Counted from the stretch's first letter, positions 31,451 through 43,490 are shown. The stretch: 64,000 bases of DNA from Piezodorus guildinii (GCA_023052935.1 CM041298.1:25091692-25155691), one strand, 5' to 3'. The notes: a model not told the origin generated them from the letters alone. Translations and numbers: made by a program.

Positions 31451-32227
31451 ATGTCAAAATCAAGCAAACTAGCAGTCAATCAAAATGAGGTTATACTTGC
31501 TCAAAACCAAGAGATCATGAAAACACTCAACGTTCAATCCCAGGTATTAGCACAGTTACTGCAATCTTACCACAGCCCTCAACATCAGCTGGTCCATACA
31601 GATTACTTTGGTTCTATAAACTTTGAATCCTTCGATGAAGAAAAAGAGACTTTTCAATCATACAAAGAGCGTATGGAAAATTATTTTGAGCTAAAGAGGT
31701 TAACAGGAGATACAGCTGAAGTAAGATCAACAAAAGCTAAGGTATTGATAAACGCTTTAGGTGCTAAATATTACCAATTATTATCGAGTTTGACTTCCCC
31801 AGAATTGCCCGCATCAAAAGAGTACGATGAACTGATTAATCTATTGAGTGCACATCTTTGCCCTAAATCTAACATACATACGGAAAGACATAAATTTTTA
31901 TCAAGGGTCCAAAATACAAACGAAACTGTGTCGGAGTACATCGCTTCCCTTAAACATTTAGCCCGTACATCAAATTGGATTTGTCAAGAAAACGATTGCA
32001 GGAAACCGATAATGTCAATTCTGCAAGCACAATTTGTCCGGGGACTACATGATGTTGAAATCAGGGAACAAATTCTACAGCAAGAAGACTCAATAACATT
32101 CGAGAAAGTTGTCGAGATAGCTCTTGCCATTGAAGCAGCTAAGAAGCAGAATCAGCTCTACGGTTATTCAGCAGCAGGCATAAACGAAGTCCAGATTTCA
32201 AAGAGGCAGATCAGCAAAAATTCATAG
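31451..32227 (+). CDS. gag: gypsy Gag (capsid part)
   Basis: 258 codons from the first ATG downstream of the primer site. The region from about residue 55 ('FGSINFESFDEEKETFQSYK') to 220 ('FEKVVEIALAIEAAKK') matches the usual retrotransposon capsid pattern (helical, 'FLSRVQNTNETVSEYIASL', 'QFVRGLHDVEIREQIL'). It ends with TAG at 32225, before the zinc knuckles, which lie in the +1 frame. The next frame is open from 32184, so the two overlap by ~44 bases. Confidence 0.85.
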   Translation: MSKSSKLAVNQNEVILAQNQEIMKTLNVQSQVLAQLLQSYHSPQHQLVHTDYFGSINFESFDEEKETFQSYKERMENYFELKRLTGDTAEVRSTKAKVLINALGAKYYQLLSSLTSPELPASKEYDELINLLSAHLCPKSNIHTERHKFLSRVQNTNETVSEYIASLKHLARTSNWICQENDCRKPIMSILQAQFVRGLHDVEIREQILQQEDSITFEKVVEIALAIEAAKKQNQLYGYSAAGINEVQISKRQISKNS

Positions 32228-33095
32228 GAATGACTTCAAAAGAAACTTCAAAACCTCAATCATTTCAAAACTTGGCCTTCAAAACATATGCTTGGCTTGT
32301 GGCAAGGAAAATCACACGTATAGGCAGTGCAAGTCGAAGGACCGCTTGAAGTGCAGAAAATGTGGAAAACCAGGTCACGTGGAAAAGGTATGTATCTCTA
32401 GTCAATTTAGGAAGCCAGTTCGATTTGTTGAAGAAGAAGAAGACGAAGGCGATGATCATATCTCAATTAACACGGTAAATACCATTATTCCTACAGAATC
32501 AGACTTTCTCATAAATTCAATAGTAGATAATCCATTTCAAATCAAAATACATTTAAATAATAAACCAATGAAATTTATAATCGATTCCGGCAGTAAAGTT
32601 TCTATCATATCGATGGCCGATTTTAATAAATTAAATCTCAATTTAAGGTTAGAACCTACCACTGTTACATTTCGAACATACACGAATGATTCGTTCAAAC
32701 CCGAAGGAGTAGTTAATTGTCAAATTTCCTATAATAATGTTAAAACAAATGGTGATTTATACATTGTAAAAAATAATTACACACCACTTCTCGGAAGAGA
32801 ATGGATTAGGAAACTAAAATTAAATATTTCAGATTTACAAAATGTCGACGAATTTAATATAGAACCAACAACCCTCGAGAAAATCAAAACTGATCTTTTC
32901 CAAAAGTACGAAAATGTTTTTACTCCTAAAATTGGGCTCATTCCTCATTTCAAATGTAAGCTGAATCTCAAAGATGATGCAAAACCTATATTTATTAAAC
33001 CCAGACCCATTCCTTATTCCTATCTAAAAAAAAACGAAAAACGAATTAGACTTATTGGTAGAACAAAAGATCATAGAGAAAGTCGATCATTCTGA
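32184..33095 (+). pseudogene. gypsy nucleocapsid-protease-RT start, own frame
   Basis: Open from 32184 with no ATG at its head, so translation would need a +1 shift from gag. It contains two zinc knuckles of form C-x2-C-x4-H-x4-C, then an aspartic protease with Asp-Ser-Gly ('FIIDSGSKVSIIS') and 'PLLGREWIRKL', and then the start of RT. The frame is lost at an A9 run (33026-33034). One base more than the frame needs throws the last ~20 codons out of register, and the rest of RT continues in the next frame. Breaks are described only. Confidence 0.85.
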
Positions 33096-35535
33096 ATGGG
33101 GCACACCTCTTGTTATAGTTCCCAAGCCCGACCAGACTGTCAGAATTTGTGCTGACTATAAAATTACCCTCAATCCGCAGTTACAAGATACGCATTACCC
33201 TATTCCCAAAATTGATGATTTATTTGATAAACTTCAAGGGGGGAAATACTTTTGCGTTTTAGACCTTCACAAAGCATATCTTCATCTTGCGTTAGACGAT
33301 AAGAGTCAAGAATATGCCACAATTTCAACGATTTGGGGAACGTATAAGGTAAAAAGGCTTTTTATGGGTATTAAAACGGCCCCTAAAGAATTTCCTAAAA
33401 TAATTGATCAAATCATTCAAAAGTTAGACGGAACAGTTGCTTATTTTGATGATTTCCTTATTCAGGGAAGTACATTCCAGGAATGCTACTCACGACTAAT
33501 TAAGTGCCTTAATGTTTTGCAAGAGAACGGGTTACACATAAATAAATCTAAATGCAAATTATTTTGCTCGTCAGTCAAATATCTCGGACATAAAATTAGT
33601 GCTAGGGGTTTAGAAAAAAGTCAAGACAAAATTGATGGGATCAAATCTGCGCCTCGACCTAAAAACGTTGAAGAGCTAAGGTCATTTTTGGGGTTGGCCC
33701 AATACTATGCAAAATTTATTCCGAAAGCATCCGATAAACTATTCCCATTAAATCGTTTGCTGAAAAATAATGTTAAATTTAAGTGGACTAGCGATTGTAC
33801 TGATGCCTTTAATTTAATTAAAGATGAAATTGCCAGTGAAAGGGTGTTGACTCCATATCAACCTAAATTACCCTTGATATTAGCCACGGACGCAAGCCCT
33901 TATGGGTTAGGTGCCGTGCTTTCTCATATTATTAATGGTCAAGAAAGACCTATCACATTCATTTCACGATCACTCACGAACAGTGAATCTCGATATTCTC
34001 AATTAGATCGCGAGGCTACCGCAGTTTACTGGGCCTTTAAACGTTTATATCAATACCTTTACGGTAGGAAGTTCACGCTCATAGTTGATAACAAGCCATT
34101 AGAGAGAATTTTCCACCCGAATAAAGAAATGCCTGTCATGTCAGCACATCGTCTTATCAGATATGCGGAATTTTTAAATGGTTTCAATTATGAGATTTGT
34201 CATAGACCCTCAAAAGAACATTCTAATGTTGATTATTTTTCTAGAAATCCATTACCTTTAAATAAAAAATTGCTCAATTTTCTCGAAGATTCATTTAAAG
34301 TTAATGAACTTACTATTCAAAATATTTCGGATACGTCTCCCATAACTTCTGAGATCATTAAATACGAAACAAATCGAGATCCAGAATTAAAACATTTTAA
34401 ACATAAACTAAGTAATGGTGAAACTAAAGATTCCGAATATAGTTTACATGGAGGTATTATTATGCGTGGTTCCAGAGTTTATATTCCTACAAATTTACGT
34501 CCACAAATTTTAAAAGAATTACATTCATCTCATATAGAAATAGTTAAAATGAAGAGCATTGCTCGCTCTTTGTGCTATTGGCCTGGAATAGATTCTGAAA
34601 TCGAACATTTAGTAGCATCTTGTAAGAGTTGTGCCGAAATCAGAAATAACCCTGAAAAAGCCCCTTTACATAGTTGGGAAGAGCCCGCGGAAACATGGCA
34701 AAGAATACATATCGACTATGCTGGCCCTTTCAAAGATAATTATTTTTTTGTTGTAGTAGACGCTAAAACTAAATGGGTAGAAATTACTATGTCACCTAAG
34801 CCGCCAACCTCCGGTTCTACAATAAATTCGTTAGAAGAAATATTTTCAAAAAATGGATTACCTACTATTATAGTTTCAGACAATGCTGCTATTTTCAAAT
34901 CTGATGAATTTTTAAATTTTTGTAAAAGTAATGGTATTTCACAACGGTTTTGTGCACCGAATTATCCTGCTACAAACGGGTTAGCTGAAAGGTCTGTTCA
35001 AAACCTAAAGAAAAAGCTGAAATGTATGGTAGACGATCCAGGAACCATAAAACAAAAGTTAAACGTATTCTTGTTCAAATATAGATCAACGCCCCTCGCT
35101 AATGGTAAGTCGCCAGCTGAACTTCACCTGAACAGACAACTGCGAACACGCTTACACCTAATAAAACCAGTCAAAACGTATCAGCCATCAACTTCAAACG
35201 GTAAAGTTCGAGTTTTTCAATCTGGCAATAGAGTTCAAGCAAGAAATTACTCAGGGTCTGATCTCTGGAAATTCGGAACCGTGATCCAACGCTTAGGGAA
35301 ACTACATTACCTTATTAAGTTGGATCATGGATATATCATCAAAAGACATATTAACCAACTGAGGCCAACACAAGTGGGAAAAGGAAAACCTTCAGTGCCG
35401 AAAAGGGAATTCAACTCAACTGTTCATCAAAGTAACACAGAACCGCCTACTGTAGAAGATGCAACATCAGAAACAACATCCACAGTGAGGCGATCGCAGA
35501 GGGAGAGGAAGCCTGTAGTTAGGCTTAACCTATAG
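33055..35535 (+). CDS. pol: gypsy Pol: reverse transcriptase, RNase H, integrase
   Basis: 826 codons in one frame. RT fingers 'DHSEWGTPLVIVPKP' (~11-25), 'DLHKAYLHLAL' (70-80) and catalytic YFDD (130-133; YLDD or YIDD is commoner). RNase H has 'ATDASPYGLGAVLS' (277-290), Glu320 and Asp345. The integrase zinc motif is His490, His493, Cys523, Cys526, and the DDE triad is Asp554, Asp609, Glu645 with 35 residues between the last two. A basic tail ends 'RRSQRERKPVVRLNL'. All catalytic residues are there. The true N-terminus lies upstream across the A9 frameshift, so as written it is not expressed in one piece. Confidence 0.9.
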   Translation: MVEQKIIEKVDHSEWGTPLVIVPKPDQTVRICADYKITLNPQLQDTHYPIPKIDDLFDKLQGGKYFCVLDLHKAYLHLALDDKSQEYATISTIWGTYKVKRLFMGIKTAPKEFPKIIDQIIQKLDGTVAYFDDFLIQGSTFQECYSRLIKCLNVLQENGLHINKSKCKLFCSSVKYLGHKISARGLEKSQDKIDGIKSAPRPKNVEELRSFLGLAQYYAKFIPKASDKLFPLNRLLKNNVKFKWTSDCTDAFNLIKDEIASERVLTPYQPKLPLILATDASPYGLGAVLSHIINGQERPITFISRSLTNSESRYSQLDREATAVYWAFKRLYQYLYGRKFTLIVDNKPLERIFHPNKEMPVMSAHRLIRYAEFLNGFNYEICHRPSKEHSNVDYFSRNPLPLNKKLLNFLEDSFKVNELTIQNISDTSPITSEIIKYETNRDPELKHFKHKLSNGETKDSEYSLHGGIIMRGSRVYIPTNLRPQILKELHSSHIEIVKMKSIARSLCYWPGIDSEIEHLVASCKSCAEIRNNPEKAPLHSWEEPAETWQRIHIDYAGPFKDNYFFVVVDAKTKWVEITMSPKPPTSGSTINSLEEIFSKNGLPTIIVSDNAAIFKSDEFLNFCKSNGISQRFCAPNYPATNGLAERSVQNLKKKLKCMVDDPGTIKQKLNVFLFKYRSTPLANGKSPAELHLNRQLRTRLHLIKPVKTYQPSTSNGKVRVFQSGNRVQARNYSGSDLWKFGTVIQRLGKLHYLIKLDHGYIIKRHINQLRPTQVGKGKPSVPKREFNSTVHQSNTEPPTVEDATSETTSTVRRSQRERKPVVRLNL

Positions 35536-35576
35536 GAGGAAAAAAACAAAGCAAGTATCAATTAAGTGGCGGAGAG

Positions 35577-35763
35577 TGTTATATATTAAAGTGTTAATCG
35601 ATATGTGATCGATAAAACCATATGTTTATAGAAAGAAGAAAAACACATGTTTTAATTATTATTCCACGTTTTTCAGATTTGTTCGATTTTAAACTTGTGT
35701 AATGGTTACCTAATAAAGTAATTGTGAATTGTTAATAGTTATAAGTTTTTGAAATACACAACA
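35577..35763 (+). repeat. 3' LTR
   Basis: Identical to the 5' LTR as far as I can read. It is preceded by the purine-rich 'gtggcggagag' (35566-35576), a probable polypurine tract, and followed by the CTTAC duplication. Confidence 0.95.
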
Positions 35764-38700
35764 CTTACCACATACATAGACTGGTCACACTCATAGACCT
35801 TTTTTTCGGAACTTGGGTCATTTAAACTCACTTTCTTATGATATTGTAAATATAGATACCAGTGGCTATTCTCGATGTTAAAACAAAAAAAAATGTTATT
35901 AATTTAGTTTTAAACAATTAATGATAGCATATGATTATATTAAATAATGTACAACTCAGTCATCTGGCACCTTTCCTATGAATCACTCTAATATACTTGA
36001 ACAAAATAAGTTAAAACTGTTTTAAATATGTAATTTCAGCTTGATACGACTTTTAGTTTTCGCGCTAGACTTACCACATACATAGACTGGTCACACAAAT
36101 AGACCTTTTTTTCGGAACTTGGGTCATTTAAACTCACTTTCTTATGATATTGTAAATATAGATACCAGTGGCTATTCTCGATGTTAAAACAAAAAAAAAT
36201 GTTATTAATTTAGTTTTAAACAATTAATGATAGCATATGATTATATTAAATAATGTACAACTCAGTCATCTGGCACCTTTCCTATGAATCACTCTAATAT
36301 ACTTGAACAAAATAAGTTAAAACTGTTTTAAATATGTAATTTCAGCTTGATACGACTTTTAGTTTTCGCGCTAGACTTACCACATACATAGACTGGTCAC
36401 ACAAATAGACCTTTTTTTCGGAACTTGGGTCATTTAAACTCACTTTCTTATGATATTGTAAATATAGATACCAGTGGCTATTCTCGATGTTAAAACAAAA
36501 AAAAATGTTATTAATTTAGTTTTAAACAATTAATGATAGCATATGATTATATTAAATAATGTACAACTCAGTCATTTGGCACCTTTCCTATGAATCACTC
36601 TAATATACTTGAACAAAATAAGTTAAAACTGTTTTAAATATGTAATTTCAGCTTGATACGACTTTTAGTTTTCGCGCTAGACTTACCACATACATAGACT
36701 GGTCACACAAATAGACCTTTTTTTCGGAACTTGGGTCATTTAAACTCACTTTTTTATGATATTGTAAATATAGATACCAGTGGCTATTCTCGATGTTAAA
36801 ACAAAAAAAAAGTTATTGATTTAGTTTTAAACAATTAATGATAGCATATGATTATATTAAATAATGTACAACTCAGTCATCTGGCACCTTACCTATGAAT
36901 CACTCTAATATACTTGAACAAAATAACTTAAAACTGTTTTAAATATGTAATTTCAGCTTGATACGACTTTTAGTTTTCGCGCTAGACTTACCACATACAT
37001 AGACTGGTCACACACATAGACCTTTTTTTCGGAACTTGGGTCATTTAAACTCACTTTCTTATGATATTGTAAATATAGATACCAGTGGCTATTCTCGATG
37101 TTAAAACAAAAAAAAATGTTATTAATTTAGTTTTAAACAATTAATGATAGCATATGATTATATTAAATAATGTACAACTCAGTCATCTGGCACCTTACCT
37201 ATGAATCACTCTAATATACTTGAACAAAATAAGTTAAAACTGTTTTAAATATGTAATTTCAGCTTGATACGACTTTTAGTTTTCGCGCTAGATTACCACA
37301 TACATAGATGGTCACACTAAGACTTTTTTTTGGAACTTGTATTTAAACTACTTTTTATATATTGTTAAATAGATACAGTGGTATTCTCGTTAAAACAAAA
37401 AAATGTTATTAATTAGTTTTAAACAATTAATATAGCATTGATTATATAATATGTAAACTCAGTCATCTGGACCTTTCCTAAATATCTAATTACTTGAACA
37501 AATAAGTTAAAATGTTTTAAATAGTAATTTCAGCTTGATACGACTTTTATTTTCGCTAACTTACCACATACATAGATGTAACAAAACGACCTTTTTTTCG
37601 GAACTTGGGTCATTTAATCACTTTCTTTGATATTGTAAATATGATACCAGTGGCTATTCTCGATGTTAAACAAAAAAAAATGTTATTATTAGTTTTAAAC
37701 AATTAATGATAGCATATGATTATATTAAATAATGTACAACCAGTCATCTGGCACCTCCTATGAATCACTTAATTATTGAACAATAAGTAAAACTGTTTTA
37801 AATATTATTAGCTTGATACGATTTTATTCGCGCAACTTACACATACATAATGTCACACATAGACCTTTTGAACTGGTCATTTAACTCACTTCTTATGATA
37901 TGTAATATAGATACCAGTGGCTATCCGATGTAAAAAAAAAAAGTTATTATTATTTAAACAATTAATAGCTATGTATATTAAATAATGTAACCAGTATCTG
38001 GCACCTTCCTATAATATAATATACTTGAACAAAATAAGTAAAACTGTTAAATATAATTTCAGCTGATACACTTTTATTTTCGCGCTAGACTACACATACA
38101 TAGACTGGTACACATAACCTTTTTCGGACTGGTCATTAATCACTTTTATGATATTAATATGATACCAGTGGCTATCTGATGTTAACAAAAAAAGTTTATT
38201 TGTTTTAAACAATTATGATAGCTATATTTATTAAATGTACAACTCGTCATGGCACCTTCTTGATCACTAAATACTGAACAATATTAAAATGTTTAAATAT
38301 GTAATTCAGCTTGATACACTTTTTTCCTAACTACCACTCAGAGGACTAACCTTTTTCGAACTGCATTTAAACTCACTTTCTTATGATATTGATATAGATA
38401 CAGTGCTTCGATGTAAACAAAAAATGTATAATTGTTTAAATTAATGATGCATATATTATATAAATAATGTACAACTCAGTATCTGCACCTTCCTATGATC
38501 ACTCTAATATTGAACAAAGTTAAACTGTTTAAATAATTTCGCTGATACGACTTTTATTCGCGTGATTACCACATACAAGATGGTCAACATGACCTTTTTC
38601 GACTTGGCATTTAAACTCACTTTTATGATATGTAAATAGATCAGTGCTATCGATGTTAACAAAAAAATTTATTTAGTTTAAACATTAATGATCATTATAT

Positions 38701-41030
38701 TAAATAATGTACACTCAGTATCTGGCACTTTCTATAATCATCTAATATACTAACAAAGTAAACTGTTAATAGTAATTTCAGCTTGATACGACTTTTAGTT
38801 TCGCGCTAGACTACATACATAGAGTCCACATAGACCTTTTTTTCGGAACTTGGTCTTTAACTCACTCTATGATATGTAAATTACGGCTCTCGATGTAAAA
38901 CAAAAAAAGTTATTATTTTAAACATTATGATGCAATATTATTAATAGAAATCATATGGCACTCCTTAATCCTTATTACTTGAAAAATATAACTGTTAATA
39001 TGTATTCAGCTGATACGTTGTTTTCGCGCTAGACTTACCATACTAGATGGCACATAGACCTTTTTTCGGAACTTGGGTCATTTAAACTCACTTTCTTATG
39101 ATATTGTAAATATAGATACCAGTGGCTATTCTCGATGTTAAAACAAAAAAAAATGTTATTAATTTAGTTTTAAACAATTAATGATAGCATATGATTATAT
39201 TAAATAATGTACAACTCAGTCATCTGGCACCTTTCCTATGAATCACTCTAATATACTTGAACAAAATAAGTTAAAACTGTTTTAAATATGTAATTTCAGC
39301 TTGATACGACTTTTAGTTTTCGCGCTAGACTTACCACATACATAGACTGGTCACACAATAGACCTTTATTTTCGGAACTTGGGTCATTTAACTCACTTTC
39401 TTATGATATTGTAAATATAATACAGGGACTATTCTCGATGTTAAAACAAAAAAATAATGTTATAATTTAGTTTTAAACAATTAATGAAAAGCATATGATT
39501 ATATTAAATAATGTACAATCAGTCATGGCACTTCCTATGAAATCACTCTAAATACTTGAACAAAATAAGTTAAAACTGTTTAAATATTGTAATTTCAGCT
39601 TGATACGACTTTTATGTTTTCGCGCTAGACTTCACTATACTAGACTGGTACCACATAATAGACCTTTTTTCGGAACTTGGTCATTTAACTCATTTTTATA
39701 TATTGTAAATATAAGATAACAAAAAAAACTATTTCGATTATTAATAACATAAAAAAATATGATTAATTTAGTTTTAAACAATTAATGATAGCATATGATT
39801 ATATTAAATAATGTAACTCAGTCATCTGCACTTTCTAATGAATCACTTAATTTACTTGAACAAATAACTTAAAACTATTTTAAATATGTAATTTCACTTG
39901 AACAGACTTTTGTTTTCGCGCTAGACTTACCAATACATAGATGGTCACAATAGACTTATTTCGAACTTGGGTCATTTAAACCATTCTTATGATATTGTAA
40001 ATATAGTACCAGTGCTTCCGATGTAAAAAAAAAAATGTTTATTGTTTTAACAATTAATGTCTTGATTATATTAAATATGTACAATCAGCATCTGGCCCTT
40101 ATGAACACTTAATACTAACAAATATAATGTTTTATATGTAATTCGTTGATACGACTTAGTTCGCGTGACTACACATCTAGATGTCACACATAGACTTTTT
40201 CGGACTGGGTCTTAATACTTTTTATGATTTGAATGTCAGTGGATCCTTAAAAAAAAAAATGTATTAATTTAGTTTACAATTAATGAAGTTGATTATAATA
40301 TGACAACTCCTGGCACTTCTATGATCACCTAAATACTGACAATAGTAATGTTAAATATGTATTCGTGATACATTGTTCGCCAGATACAAACATGATGGTC
40401 CACAATAGACTTTTTTTCGGATTGTCATTTAACTACTTTCTTAGTATTGATAATAATTAAATAATGTACAACTCAGTCATCTGGCACCTTTCCTATGAAT
40501 CACTCTAATATACTTGAACAAAATAAGTTAAAACTGTTTTTAAATATGTAATTTCAGCTTGATACGACTTTTAGTTTTCGCGCTAGACTTACCACATACA
40601 TAGACTGGTCACACAAATAGACCTTTTTTTCGGAACTTGGGTCATTTAAACTCACTTTCTTATGATATTGTAAATATAGATACCAGTGGCTATTCTCGAT
40701 GTTAAAACAAAAAAAAATGTTATTAATTTAGTTTTAAACAATTAATGATAGCATATGATTATATTAATAATGTACAACTCAGTCATCTGGCACCTTTCCT
40801 ATGAATCACTCTAATATACTTGAACAAAATAAGTTAAAACTGTTTTAAATATGTAATTTCAGCTTGATACGACTTTTAGTTTTCGCGCTAGACTTACCAC
40901 ATACATAGACTGGTCACACAAATAGACCTTTTTTCGGAACTTGGTCATTTAAACTCACTTTCTTATTGATTTGTAAATATAATTACCAGTGGCTATTCTC
41001 GATGTTTAAAACAAAAAAAATTTATTATTT
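35764..41030 (+). repeat. 306-bp satellite array, about 17 monomers
   Basis: The word 'cgcgctagactta' recurs at 36061, 36367, 36673 and 36979, a 306-bp period, with nearly identical monomers. 37290-39030 and about 39410-40440 contain monomers full of missing bases, while 39050-39400 and 40450-40960 are again clean. About 115 bp of each monomer ('acttttagttttcgcgctag' to 'tttcggaacttgggtcattt') is recognisably M1; the remaining ~190 bp is not. No transcript or ORF is evident. The array ends abruptly at 'attatttaaagaaaagtac'. Confidence 0.95.
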
Positions 41031-41128
41031 AAAGAAAAGTACATAGAGCCAAGTTAGGAATCAAAACTACTTGGAGTAACGTTTTTAGTTACGTACATGT
41101 TCCAATATCAGCCAAGTGTAAGGTATAC

Positions 41129-41424
41129 CGGGGAGCCCGTGGCTGAGTAGCTAGCGCGCTAGTCTCTCATGCTAAAGGTTGTGAGTTCGAATCCCGATCC
41201 AGGCGGGACTTTTATAAGGATATAATTTAATGGGGAGGAACTCACAGCCTCTCCCCCGGGTATTTGAGACCCGTCAGCCAAATGGTGGCCACTTACCAAA
41301 TTAGGCGTAGTGAGTGGTGACCATACACTACAAAATTCATCGAGAAACGTGAATGTAATCTCCCAATAGATTACACCGCGAGGCCCAGAGCCTACACGGC
41401 CTGTCGCGCCACTAGAAGAAGAAG
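41129..41424 (+). mobile_element. SINE-B copy with target-site duplication
   Basis: tRNA-derived head with A-box 'gtggctgagtagctagcg' (41138-41155) and B-box 'gttcgaatccc' (41183-41193), a ~200-bp body, and a (GAA)n tail (41415-41424). Flanking TAAGGTATAC / TAAGCTATAC (41119-41128, 41425-41434; one difference) is the target-site duplication. 296 bp in all. It depends on a LINE partner for movement; which one is unknown. Confidence 0.85.
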
Positions 41425-41434
41425 TAAGCTATAC

Positions 41435-43490
41435 TAGTCGTTGGTGGGATCTGTACTATGCTACGGAATTTCAGGGATACCATAATGTTTTGACATGTAA
41501 TGAGGAATTTAATCATTGTGTACAAACATGCTGTTAACAGACACAGTACCTAATCAAATGTGGACAGATAAGTATACAATAATTAAATACAATCATAATT
41601 AATTAAAAGCTGCATGGTTCATAAGGAAATTACAATAAAAACGTAATAAAAATCAAAATTAACAAAGCTTTTAAAAACCCTGCTGCCCGTGCTGCTTTCA
41701 GCATACTTTTGTAATAATTTAGTTGGAGATACTTCTTTATTTTCTTCGGGGAAATTTATTTCGCTCTAGGTTTAATAAAAAATGTTGGTCATTATTAAGT
41801 TTCATCTGACTTCCTTTATATTAGTTTTTTATTTTCTTGGGTATGCTTTCTTCAACATGAGGTGAATAGGCACTATTGTTGAACGTCCGATCCTCAACCG
41901 TGTAAGGACAAAAACTATTCTTCTCAAACTATTCTTGTCTGCGGTTGTTAGGAGTTGAAGTCTCTCTTTATGTCTTTAAACTTGCTTGGGTTCTTCTCGT
42001 CTTAAATTTCTTGAATATTTTTTCTTTCTAAACACGCGTCAGTTCTGATGTTGTTAAGCATGTTCTATAACGAACGGGGAGAGTAAGTGCTCTTAAACTT
42101 TAAACCCAAGTAAAATACTGGATTCTAGCTGTAGAATTTATTTTCATGATTTTTATTTATTTTTTTCCTGGCTATCTTATGCACTGCAGCACTTATAAAG
42201 CCAGAAGTTTTGTATTATTTGAAAAAGATGATGAACCCGACCACCTAGAATGAGCTAATGGTTTTTGTTTCAAGTAGTAACCTAGTTTATAAATGAAAAG
42301 AATGAATCTTCAAATAATACCATTTTTCGGTTTTTAGTGACCGTTTTGAATGACTGCCATTTTTGATTCCAGCAGTTTAAAGTGGCAATGAAAAAAAATG
42401 TTGTATAAGTTGACTGAAATGTGAAAATCACATTGAAGTTTTTCTACATATAATAAGCATTTTTCGGCCTCAGCTCTTGGAATACAACTTCTACAAGTGC
42501 GTAAAGCTTGCATTTTGAATTCAAGGAACTTACTACTTATTTAGCCTCTGACAAAGAGACTATGTTGGAGTCAGAATTTCTGTCGAGTCGTCTCAGTATT
42601 TTTCTGCCCTCCAAGATCGCTTTTTGTTCAGTTTTTAAATTCAAGCATCTTAAACCAGTTGGAGTGACTTCGTTTATTGTGTTTCGCCTCGGGAATTCTA
42701 TATGAGCCCCAGCTTCACCATTCGCAATAGCATCCGCAGCTTATCCATCAGTGTACAGCCGGGTCCTTGAGGTAGAAGAGGATCTTTTATTGAGCATCTT
42801 CAATGAGAGGGATCTCATTAGCTGAGGATCGAGAGGCTCCTTTCGCTTGATTCCTGGAACTGTGAGATGTACTTGAGGTTGAGGAAGGGAATTCCAAGAA
42901 GGTGAATAATTTATAATATTGATTTGTTTATTTTTAGCTCAGATTGTGTTCTGGAGTAAGGGTATTTATTTTGTGAACCGGCCTGATACGTTTTGAGTTA
43001 GGATTTTATTTTATTATTTTTTTCTAGTCCTGTTTTGTAACGGATGACCTGGACTGCTTCTAGCCTTTGTTTGCAGATTTAAGAGCTTTGCATCTCGTCT
43101 GTATTTCATAGATAGCGTCCCAGTGATCGTCTCCATTTTGTTATTGAGAGTGTAATTAATTGTACCGGTTATTATACTGACTCCCCTGAGTATTGCTTCA
43201 GTCCCCTACATGTTAATTCCATACTCGGTTAGAGATCGGACATATCCAGCTTAAAGAGATTTGGCAGTCTGGTGATCGGCTCTCCCCAATCGGAGTACAG
43301 CTAAGTGATTTTTGTATGTAATAATATTTTGTAATAGACAATTTAATGAACTTCATGTTTCTGATGGTTCCTAGCTGAGGACACGGATGTACTACGTGCT
43401 CTGCAGTCTGGTCTCCAAATCTACATCCACAGAGAGAAGTTGGCCTGCGTCCTGTTCTAAGCTTAAAGAGTAACTTGATCCTTTTCTTCT
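41435..43490 (-). pseudogene. Degenerate LINE remains with RNase H-like piece
   Basis: On the minus strand near 42690-42770 a broken frame reads 'LYTDG', 'ANGEAGAHIEFP' and 'PTGLRCLNLKTEQKAIL', resembling the RNase H domain that follows RT in I-group LINEs. Near 43395-43445 another frame reads 'LCGCRFGDQTAEHV' and 'HPCPQLGTIR', like the Cys/His tail of such ORFs. The tail motif lies upstream of the RNase H in reading direction, so at least two fragments or a rearrangement are involved. The 41435-42450 part has no recognisable motif. Confidence 0.4.

Larger units (their letters stand above)
31187..35763 (+). mobile_element. Ty3/gypsy LTR retrotransposon, mag-like, young
   Basis: Two 187-bp LTRs (31187-31373, 35577-35763), TG...CA ended and identical by eye, are flanked by CTTAC duplications (31182-31186, 35764-35768). 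Between them are a tRNA-Ser-type primer site, gag, and a pol region in the order protease-RT-RNase H-integrase, which defines Ty3/gypsy. There is no env-like frame between pol (35535) and the 3' LTR. The short LTRs and serine-tRNA primer suggest the mag lineage. It inserted into a satellite monomer. Identical LTRs imply a recent insertion, yet the coding region is broken (see the pol entries). Confidence 0.95.

Noticed and set aside
31187..35763. Infectious-type (env-bearing) retrovirus-like element
   Set aside because: Only about 40 bp lie between the end of pol and the 3' LTR, so no envelope gene can be present.
35764..41030. CRISPR-like or other regularly spaced repeat array
   Set aside because: Direct 306-bp tandem units without unique spacers, in a eukaryotic transposon-rich setting; a satellite.
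42508..42705. 65-residue plus-strand frame
   Set aside because: It lies opposite the degraded minus-strand RNase H-like LINE piece, which explains the sequence better.
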